NCBI GenBank assembly: GCA_029255685.2
Contig: CM055311.2
Location: 55,883,048-55,947,047, forward strand
From: Silene conica
Lineage: Eukaryota; Streptophyta; Magnoliopsida; Caryophyllales; Caryophyllaceae
Length of the DNA: 64,000 bases
Direction: 5' to 3'
The notes under the pieces were generated by a model that was given only the letters and a program-made list of their open reading frames with translations, searched no databases and was not told where the DNA came from. The translations under genes were made by a program, and so were the position numbers. Positions 57,000 through 64,000 of the stretch are shown here, piece after piece (positions within the stretch are counted from its first letter, which is position 1; each line of letters begins with the position of its first letter).

Positions 57000-57510
57000 T
57001 TCAGCGGTCAACTCAAGAAATAACCTAGATACCAATTCACTTTCACAAACAAGGACTCAGCGGCCAACTTAAGGCATAGACCTTGCTAAACAACAAGACA
57101 CTAGACTCAGAGGCCAACTTAAGGCATAGAATAGCATCCAAATTCACAATCACAAGTAAGGAACTCAGAGGCCAGCTTAAGGCATACTCCCTTACTACAT
57201 CACATGACACTAGACTCAGAGGCCAGCTTAAGGCATACTCTAGCATCAACAACTGTACTTCAGGCAAGGCATCACACCCTAGCTACCCCGTTATACAACT
57301 GCTATACTCGTCAGACTCAGAGGGCAACTTAAGGCATAGACTGACGCGATCACAAAATAACATGTCTGAGCTCAGAGGCCAACTTAAGGCATATCTCAGA
57401 CACGACAGGAAAAACACATAAAGGGCTCAGAGGCCAACTTAAGGCATATCCCCATACATGACAACTAGTTCACGTATTAAGCTCAGAGGCCAACTTAAGG
57501 CATACCTTAA
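57000..57510 (-). repeat. Tandem array of CTCAGAGGCCAACTTAAGGCATA, about 54-base period
   Basis: Eight clear copies (starts 57056, 57106, 57164, 57215, 57316, 57371, 57426, 57482) and one degenerate copy near 57000. The 101-base gap at 57215-57316 equals two periods, so one unit has decayed. It is the reverse complement of the array at 42003-42350. Confidence 0.93.
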
Positions 57511-58332
57511 TACGCATCAATACATCAGCATATAAGCATTAGAAATCAACAACAGATCATTCTACCTATCGAGAACTATCAAAATGAAATGCAAGATAAG
57601 ATAAGAATCACAATAAGATTTCATTTTGCGCAACGACAAAAGACTTCAAGGCACACGAATTTCTTAGTTGATGAGGGTTTCGCTTTAACAGACCAACGAT
57701 GCTTATTCTCAAGAAAAACAAAACCCAAAATTCCCCTGCCAAATTGCCAATGGCTATACAATCATCACCTAACACTTTCAAGCATCAATAAACCTAGTCT
57801 AAGCTGCAAAAGGCATTACGGGCACTGCCTGAAATAAAAGTTTCGCTTAAGTACCTTTCATCTGAGGATTATCAATCAAAGAGGAGAGTTATTTAAAGAA
57901 GTTATAATTGACAGCAGAATATTGCATCAAATCAAACTAAATTCTTTAAACAATCAAACTATAAGCATTAAATTGGCACTATGTCGCTCACTCCACAACA
58001 ACTTCCGATACTCAAAGCGTTGTGCAATTGCATCAAAAGCTCAAGTTTTTCAAATAAAATTGATCATGCAAATAATAAATAGCAGATATAATCCTATTAT
58101 TTTCAGCCTCAAGTTCTAAACTTCATTTAGAAAACTATACTCCATTAAACTAAACAAAGAGGGAAAAAGAGAGATTACCGAATTTTATCTTCTGGTGCAC
58201 AGTTGTGGAAGCAAAGAAACGATCTTACAAGATAATCTTATGATGAGATTGTCTAATATCAGTACTTGCGAACTGGAAGTGACGTATGGTTGTCGAAGCA
58301 TATAACATGAAGCCAGGAAAAAGAAAACTTAC

Positions 58333-58557
58333 ATGTGCTCTTCATTTTGCACATCACTGTAAAGCAGCTCCTTAATTTCAGGATGGAGGGCAATGTGTCT
58401 TTTGTTCGCTTCAGTGTAAGGGAAGTAAATAGATGTCTCAGCTCCAGGCGAGACTATGTTGAATTTAGGGTCGAACACATCGATTCTATGAACAACTCGG
58501 TATAGTCCAGGAAGGGTGACTGCCATGTGGCTCTCATATTGCCCAACAATGTCTTTG
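58333..58557 (-). pseudogene. Sucrose synthase gene fragment, downstream exon
   Basis: 225 bases bounded by TTTTTTCAG upstream and GTAAGT downstream. It encodes [40 protein letters not shown], then [20 protein letters not shown] and [12 protein letters not shown], with no stop. This is the stretch of sucrose synthase (cleavage of sucrose to UDP-glucose and fructose in the cytosol) just before the glycosyltransferase domain core. It joins in phase to the exon at 58636-58802 (GGA AA plus C gives Gly-Asn-Lys-Asp). The rest of the enzyme of about 800 residues is absent, so it cannot be functional. Confidence 0.88.
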
Positions 58558-58635
58558 CTGAAAAAATCAAAAGATCACAATATAAATCAATATAAGATGA
58601 AGGAATTATTTTCTAAATTTAAGTAGGCTTATTAC
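58558..58635 (-). other. Retained intron between the captured sucrose synthase exons
   Basis: 78 bases, GTAATA...TTTTTTCAG on the minus strand, T-rich before the acceptor. Confidence 0.8.
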
Positions 58636-58802
58636 TTTCCATCTATCTCCTGGAATGTACTAGTAATGATAAAGTAGGTGTGATTTATTGCGATCAGGTC
58701 AGCAGTGAACTGACACGAGATGTGGTACTTCTCCTCAAATGACTTCCAGTAGATATCTGAGTTTGGATACTTAGTTTTCTCCAAAGCATGAGCAATAGTA
58801 CA
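58636..58802 (-). pseudogene. Sucrose synthase gene fragment, upstream exon
   Basis: 167 bases between TTTTACAG and GTAATA, encoding [40 protein letters not shown] and [14 protein letters not shown]. Family members usually read [11 protein letters not shown] here, so Asp to Tyr is one visible change. The intron between the two exons (58558-58635, 78 bases) is retained with GT-AG ends, so the fragment was copied at the DNA level, as CACTA elements do when they capture genes. The DNA upstream of this exon is not recognisable sucrose synthase. Confidence 0.88.
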
Positions 58803-59689
58803 CTGTAAAATGTAAACCCCACAAAATGCAGCAATTTTAGCCCTCAGAATCAGAGGAAGAGTATAATGGTTAATGAAAGAATACAGTCGGGTTTTTAGTC
58901 TACGGACCTGAGCAAAGAAACATCGAAGAATGAAACTCAGATGAATTGTGAAAACTGAAACTAAAAGTGGTGGTAAATAACAACAACATGACGACCAGCA
59001 ACAACAGCAGCAACAACAACAACAACTCGGTAACAAGAAAAACAAAAACACAACTTCCTAAGGCCATGGCCATTTCGATAGCCTACAAGAGCTAAACTCA
59101 TGTAATCAACGAAAAAACCTACAAACTCTATTGATTTACCATCAGTTTCAACCATTAATCAACTCAAAGATTCAATATCAAACACACAACCAAGGTAAAA
59201 CGATACACAAAGCAAACAACGATAAACCGTATACAAAGCCTGCGATGACAATAATGTGAAACGACGATTGAAAGTAAGCAATTGATTGATTACATACCTA
59301 TTTAGCTGATTCATGTGATGAGAAATAGCGAGAGACGAACAGTTCGACAACCAAATAGTAAATTAATTAGGTTTTGGTTAATAAATTAATTGCGATTTTT
59401 GGGAGAGAAAACAAGGTCTATAGATGAATTATTAGGTTTTGAAATGAAATTTTAGGGGGTTAAGTTGAGAAGACGATGAATTGTGAAGGGGTTAGGGTTT
59501 TGGGAAAAAACCGAAGGTTTGGGAAAGTGAAAGTACAGTTGTATGGGTGCGAGAATGAAAGATATGTGGCGGTTTTTTAATTAAACTTATTATTTTATTA
59601 CTAAAATAGTCTATAAGGGAAAAAATGGGTCCACGCTTTTAAAAGCGTCGATCATAAAGCGTCGGGAATACAAGGGATTTGTTGTAGTG
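58803..59689. other. CACTA-type element interior: no supported gene
   Basis: It includes a CAACAACAG trinucleotide run at 58975-59030 and AT-rich DNA rising to the GCGTCG words next to the terminus. The minus-strand frames here are low-complexity shadows. Confidence 0.5.
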
Positions 59690-59694
59690 TACAG

Positions 59695-59800
59695 CGGAAT
59701 TGCGCAGCCTGCGCAATGGGGTTGCGCAGCTGCGCCTCAATTGCGCAGCCTGCGCCCAAGTATGCGCAGCCTGCGCCCAAGTATGCGCAGCCTGCGCCCC
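59695..59800. repeat. TGCGCAGCCTGCGC array in LTR family A
   Basis: Five to six copies of TGCGCAGCCTGCGC-like units, with TGCGCAGCTGCGC as a near-perfect palindrome among them; the last two are separated by CCAAGTA. Confidence 0.9.
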
Positions 59801-61024
59801 TACACGGGCAGACTTATTTCGCGATTTTCCTGCACTTTGTCAATTCCTTCAAACTTTCGACAAATGATTATACACCATGATTTCAAGCCTCAAATCTATC
59901 CTACCAGCACATATAAACCCATAACAATCCCAAGTATATCTCAAACACGATTTCTGAACAATTAAAACACGAATTAAGATCAAACTTTGTATTCGTCTTA
60001 AGAACTTAAAATCTGAAAAATGAACCATACTAGCATATGAACATCTAAATCTTCAATCAAATCATGTGAATATCATATAAAACACATTTCCTAACATAAA
60101 CCTAAACTTAAACATCATCAATAACTCAAAATCAGAAACTTTAATCAAGAACACAACACAAAGAATGCTATTTTAACAAAAAGGCCGAGTTTCTCATAAT
60201 CGTCACCTTAAAAGCGGGTTAAGCTCCAATCTCTTCTTCAATAACGTAAGTATCAACCTCCAGGTCCTCTAATCCAACTCCTACAACAACAAAAACGGGA
60301 ATTAGGGGCTTGGGACGAAATTTGGCTAAAACAGCCCATTTTTCGAAGTTGATAAAACTGAAATTGAAAGAGATAGAAAGCTTGCACATCTCGAGAGGAT
60401 TCCGAAAATATAAAATTTACCTCGATACGAGTTCGGGAAGGCCTTGAAAAGTCGATTTTAAGCTTGAAAGAAAAAGGAGAAATGGAGGAAAAGAGAAGCA
60501 GTGGAATGTGTTTGTGAAGATGATGAATGTCGACATATAGGGTTTATGGTGGGGTTTAAGTAGTCCTTTCCTTATTTTGAGTCGGGTCACTTGTTTTTGT
60601 GAAACGGATTCAAGTCGGGTTTGATTTATGCCAAGTTATTAACACCTTAAGAACTTAAGGATATTCTTAAGACGGATCTTAACGGAAATCTTTAAATTAA
60701 TTTTACGACTTATTATTAAAATATTATTATATTCCGTAAAATCATTAAAATATTATTTACGAAAATGCGGGATGTTACATACCTTTTTAAGTATGGATTG
60801 ACTTTGTTACAAACGAAATCAATTCATAAACTTGTAGAATAAGTCACTTAAATTAGAGTTTTGAAGCAATTTTTGATAAAAATACATCTTAAGGTAGTAA
60901 TTTTAGAAAAAAATTATATAAGGGAATAATTTTAGAAAACTGAATTTTAAAAGGGAGTTGTTATTAATTTACTCATAAATTTAGTTGATTTCGGTACTAA
61001 GTTGCTAGTCAAAATTATGATATA

Positions 61025-61307
61025 CTTCCTCCGTTCATATCCAAAGCGCATATATGTTTTTTGCAAAAATATTAAGAAAGATATTAAAAAACTATTAAAA
61101 GGACATTTGAAAGTGTGTAAGATGTTTTTTTATTAATTTAAATGTTTGATGGTGGATTATAGATGGGCCACGGAGTGGAATTTTATGTAGATAAATGGTT
61201 TCCATAAGGGTAGTTTAGTTATTTTGTTTTCTTTTTTAGGAAAGTGGTAGAGTGGATATGAATGGATGAAAAAGGAATATATGTAGGTTGGATATGAATG
61301 GAGGAAG
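61025..61307. mobile_element. Stowaway MITE (Tc1/mariner type)
   Basis: CTTCCTCCGTTCATATCC and GGATATGAATGGAGGAAG are inverted ends with one mismatch, flanked by TA on both sides (61023-61024 and 61308-61309). The 283-base length and TA duplication fit Stowaway. Confidence 0.92.
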
Positions 61308-61681
61308 TATTATTTACTAATGAGATAATAAGCAATAGTTTGTGAGGTTAAGGTAAAAATAAAGATATAATTATATTCTTTAATCAAGTTTAAACAAAGA
61401 CTTGAAGTACAATATTCAAACATTAATAACATCTCAGTTCTGAGCAACATTGTTTTCTTTCTTCTTCTCCTGCACTTCTACAATCCATAGGTGCCTGGTC
61501 AATTGATACTCTCTAAAGGGTAACTTCTATAGTTTCTACATACCCTTTTACCTTAATTTAAGCTTTTGTTAATGCTTAATCTAAGCTTTTGTTTATAGTT
61601 TTCATGAATTTTGAGTGCTGTGATTTGTTAGCCTGCAATTAAGTTGTACTTTTGGAATGCTGAAATTAGTAAGATCCCTTA
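61308..61681. other. Probable 5' region of the transposase-related gene
   Basis: AT-rich. The CT-rich stretch at 61445-61475 could be a leader; 61510-61680 is T-rich like an intron. No coding exon was identified before 61682, so the true N-terminus may be missing. Confidence 0.35.
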
Positions 61682-62567
61682 TTGAATTCTTACACACTAG
61701 TTAAAGTGAAAGGCACCAATTATAACCGTAAAAGGCCAAATTGGTGCCCCGAAAGGTGGTGGGTGAAGCTTCAAAAGATAGCTAAAGAAGATCCTGACTA
61801 TGCCAGAAAATCTGCAATTAATAAGGCAAATAGGAGATCGGGTGGCGTAGACGGGAAAGCGTTGGGCACCAATACTCTTGGTCGGAATAGTTCCTCTGAT
61901 GCTTTCAAAGAATTGGTAAGTAATACTTATATTTATATATATTTTTCACAAATTGGTTAACCAATCCGATTATATTTTGATCAACTTTTGTTTTCATATA
62001 TACTACTTATTTCAGGGTAACGAGGCAACGTCGTATAAGTTGTTCGAGTATACGAAGAAGAATAAGTTTAAACAGTGGGTCAACCCTTGAGCTGCGAAGA
62101 TTGATGTAAGTCAATCGATCTACTAATTAATTTACAAATCAGTTAATTTTTTCGTTTGAATTTTGATGATAAGTTTAACATTTCTTTCTTAATTTTTTGT
62201 TTTTCAGACTGCTTATCAGGAAATAATTTCTCAACCCACTCCAAATGGAGAGCCTCGAGACGAGTATGAGGACTATTACGAGGCTGTTGACGGTTTCGAC
62301 GAGAAGTCCAGAATGTTCGACACCGGTTCGATAGGGCCAACAGTTTGGTACGAGACTCCAGGCAACAAAGATCGTCGATCCTGCTCCTACACACCTACTG
62401 AGTTCACAACAACAAAAAGGATATGGAACTACGTAAAGTGGGCACAGATGCAAGCACATTTGCCCCCGCCCAACTGTTCAGGTTTTCCCCCGCCTCACAG
62501 TAAAGATAACCATCCAGACGAAGGATTTGGTTTTGGAGGTGACGGTGGTATAACGCCCATAGGTTAG
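61682..62567 (+). pseudogene. En/Spm (Ptta)-type transposase-related gene, three exons
   Basis: Exon 1 (to 61915) reads KRPNWCPERWWVKLQKIAKE, ARKSAINKANRRSGGVDGKA and LGTNTLGRNSSSDAFKEL, ending before GTAAGT. Exon 2 (62016-62105) reads GNEATSYKLFEYTKKNKFKQ and AAKID around a TGA at 62088-62090, where Arg (CGA) is expected. Exon 3 (62208-62567) reads TAYQEIISQPTPNGEPRDEY, GSIGPTVWYETPGNKDRRS and a Gly-rich end with TAG. All junctions keep phase and have GT-AG borders. The NKANR...LG.NSS pattern followed by an LFEYTKK segment resembles the plant Ptta/En/Spm transposase-associated family (transposase_24). No start Met is evident in exon 1. Its CACTA termini are not found nearby. Confidence 0.6.
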
Positions 62568-62714
62568 CTTATGTTAGGTTTCATGCTAGGTAGCTAGTTG
62601 GTGTTAGTTTATGACTTATGTTAGTATGTAGCTAAAGATTTGATCATGCTAAGTTAGTGTGTGTAGTACTCTAAACCAATTATGGAGATTTGTATGTTAT
62701 TTGACTTTATTTCT

Positions 62715-63607
62715 TAAGTACCTTTGGAGATTTTCTACAAGGTAACCCTCTGTTTTTCTACAAGGTAACCCTCTGTTTTTTTATCCTAAAAAATAACTCA
62801 ATTTGTTTTTTTACAAAAGAAATAATCTTAAAAATACTGTCTTATTTCCTCAATTTCTTATTATTAACAAGTTTTTTACTCGATTACTCAAAAGAATGTC
62901 AACTCCCAGTATCATCTCTTCAAAGTATCATTACCTTAAATCTCCAAAAAACCGGGTTTCATAATTAACAAAGAATTCCACTATTAAGCTCACTGTTTAC
63001 AAATGAGTCTCTACTCCTCTATTGTACTCAACTTTACTGTGTGAATATGTCGAACGTCATTATTGCATTTACAACATTTTTAGTTTTGGGATATTTGTTG
63101 AGATTTTAAAAACAAAAGTTTTTAATTAGATTAACGCTATGAATTAAATTTGGGACTAATTATTATAATGCTCGATATATAGTACTTTTACTATGGTATT
63201 TAGAATATTTTATTGAGAATTTTTTGATATCGTACAATGTTTTTATTGATTTTTTTTTCAAAACTCGGTTTATTGAAGGGTAATGAGAGTGGATTTGACA
63301 ATTTGGGTGTAATCAAGGAAAATTGCGAAATTACGATTAATTAAGGGATTATGTTTTTATACACATGTGATTTGTAGAAAAAGTAAGGTTATGTTATAGA
63401 ATTTTTAAAAATATAGGGTTACCTCATAGAAAATCTCAAAATTGAATTTACCACGTCACATACTTAACGGACAAAATTGACGGAAAAGCAATTAAGGGTC
63501 ATGGTAATACGTATTAATAAAGTTGAGGGTTATCATGTGTGATATCTGAAAAGTAAGGTTACCGTGTAAAATTTGAGAAAACACAGGGTTACCACGTAGA
63601 ATAACCC
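62715..63607. mobile_element. Foldback-type element with CTACAAGGTAACCC arms (ends approximate)
   Basis: The left arm has two direct copies of TTCTACAAGGTAACCCTCTG (62732 and 62755). The right arm contains ACAGGGTTACCACGTAGAAT and, further in, GTAAGGTTACCGTG and AGGGTTACCTCATAGAAA, which are inverted relative to the left. The layout is similar to the Mutator-type MITE at 23577-24126. No TSD was found because a T run follows the right end. Confidence 0.6.
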
Positions 63608-64000
63608 TTTTTTTTTGTTGTTTGTGTGTGTTTGTGCTGAAACAAAATAAGGAATGAAGAAGAAGGAAAGAGGAGGGGAAAGACCTTGGGCAGCAAGGCA
63701 AGGTTTAACACTTAGCCAAGTGTCCCAAAGGACATGTGGAAAAGAGTAAAGAGTAAGCAACGAGCTTGGGTCTCGTTAGCGGATGGTCCGTGACATCCTT
63801 TCGTATTGGCGACATAATTTCCTCCACAGAACTCTGATTAACGTGTTTTCGGTGGCGTTGGAAAGCTAAGAAAAAGAGCTAAAACTTTTATTTTATAAGC
63901 AAGAGCTAAATATTCCTGTAAATTATCTTAAAATTAGTAACAAGGACAGAGTAACGTTTTACAAGTTTAAGAAGTATAACTTTAAGACGGACATATTAAT
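63608..64000. other. No gene seen
   Basis: Purine-rich start (AAGAAGAAGGAAAGAGGAGG), then mixed sequence; no frame with a recognisable product. Confidence 0.4.

Larger units (their letters stand above)
57560..59689 (-). mobile_element. CACTA-type element carrying sucrose synthase exons (left end approximate)
   Basis: The right terminus, read on the minus strand, is CACTACAACAAATCCC at 59689, followed by subterminal GCGTCG words (AAGCGTCGATC and AAGCGTCGGG). The left terminus is not visible; comparison with the family A copy at 41800-42923 suggests it lies between about 57530 and 57700. There is no transposase. Cargo: two spliced-gene exons of sucrose synthase at 58333-58557 and 58636-58802. 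Confidence 0.6.
56270..60779 (-). mobile_element. LTR of family A (solo-like), with a nested CACTA-type element
   Basis: On the minus strand it runs from TGTAACATCCCGC (60779) to GGGGTTTTACA (56270). The flanks share TACC on both sides; ATACC matches if one terminal base is assigned to the flank. There is no internal coding region, so a solo LTR is the simplest reading. It contains the TGCGCAG array (59695-59800), the TATGCCTTAAG array (57000-57510) and a foreign segment ending at 59689 with a CACTA terminus. Without the foreign part the LTR would be roughly 2.3-2.5 kb. Confidence 0.7.
56121..60974. mobile_element. Mutator-like MITE split by an LTR of family A
   Basis: The parts 56121-56269 and 60780-60974 form one element of about 344 bases with inverted ends GAGTAAATTAA and TTAATTTACTC and complementary arms (GCTTCAAACTCTAATTTA against TAAATTAGAGTTTTGAAGC). 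The flanking nonamers TTAAATTTA and ATAAATTTA match at eight of nine places, as expected of a Mutator-type duplication. Confidence 0.75.

Noticed and set aside
57043..57421. Frames repeating YALSWPLSS or LRGQLKAY
   Set aside because: They are translations of the 54-base tandem array in both directions, not a repeat protein.
58632..59051. A 139-residue minus frame with a Cys-rich start
   Set aside because: The Cys run is a GTTGTT-type trinucleotide tract and most of the frame runs through introns; only the part matching the sucrose synthase exon (58636-58802) is supported.
49713..59689. A single CACTA element from 49713 to 59689
   Set aside because: The termini differ after CACTACAA (AAACAACG against CAAATCCC), the flanking triplets ATT and TAC do not match, and the subterminal repeats are of different kinds (TGACGGA against GCGTCG).
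1..64000. tRNA, rRNA or CRISPR arrays
   Set aside because: No tRNA cloverleaf with conserved TTCGANTC box, no rRNA core sequence and no regularly spaced identical repeats with unique spacers were seen. The tandem arrays here have conserved cores but belong to LTR or CACTA DNA of a plant genome.

Overview
This is a repeat-dominated stretch of a plant (eudicot) nuclear genome. Supporting signs are AT-rich intergenic DNA, GT-AG introns, and layered LTR retrotransposons of the Ty1/copia and Ty3/gypsy classes together with CACTA, hAT, Mutator-like, Stowaway and Helitron elements. The species cannot be fixed from sequence alone. Only two host loci are seen: a small acidic-protein gene (2763-3212, minus) and a TPR-repeat gene (about 6200-17257) that is decayed and split by a retrotransposon.

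Layout. 1-1197: 5' part of an LTR ('LTR family A', minus). 1581-1875: Harbinger-like MITE. 2763-3212: acidic protein. 3481-3875: two CGACGG-type MITEs. 6200-17257: TPR pseudogene, split by element B (7557-16392), a complete Athila-like gypsy element with gag and protease but no RT, RNase H or integrase; its target-site duplication (TSD) AGAAA is exact. 18580-38463: a minus-strand chromovirus (element C) whose integrase gene is cut by a 16.3 kb copia element (21279-37624, TSD CTTGA). The 3' LTR of that copia element is cut in turn by a 7.5 kb Helitron (29581-37069, minus) carrying a nearly complete copia gag-pol. 38463-41799: remains of another Athila-like element (D, minus), with a solo LTR of family C (39220-40378, TSD AGAAC) in its leader. 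41800-42923: the other end of an LTR of family A. 42966-49712: a Sirevirus-like copia element, broken in RNase H by a CACTA element (49713 to about 55085) that carries a spliced accessory gene. 56121-60974: a Mutator-type MITE split by an LTR of family A (56270-60779), itself split by a CACTA-type element (right end 59689) carrying two exons of sucrose synthase. 61025-61307: Stowaway MITE. 61682-62567: three-exon En/Spm (Ptta)-type transposase-related gene. About 62715-63607: foldback element.

Nothing here forms an operon or pathway; the organising principle is nested insertion, and TSDs let much of the order be read. The most notable structures are: CpG-rich self-complementary short repeats recurring in unrelated LTR families, each with its own motif; the Helitron with a copia gag-pol cargo and two 5' termini; two LTR elements reduced to gag or gag-pro; sucrose synthase exons inside a CACTA element; and a 23-base tandem motif in two distant LTR copies. 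Coordinates given as approximate are where a terminus could not be fixed by eye.
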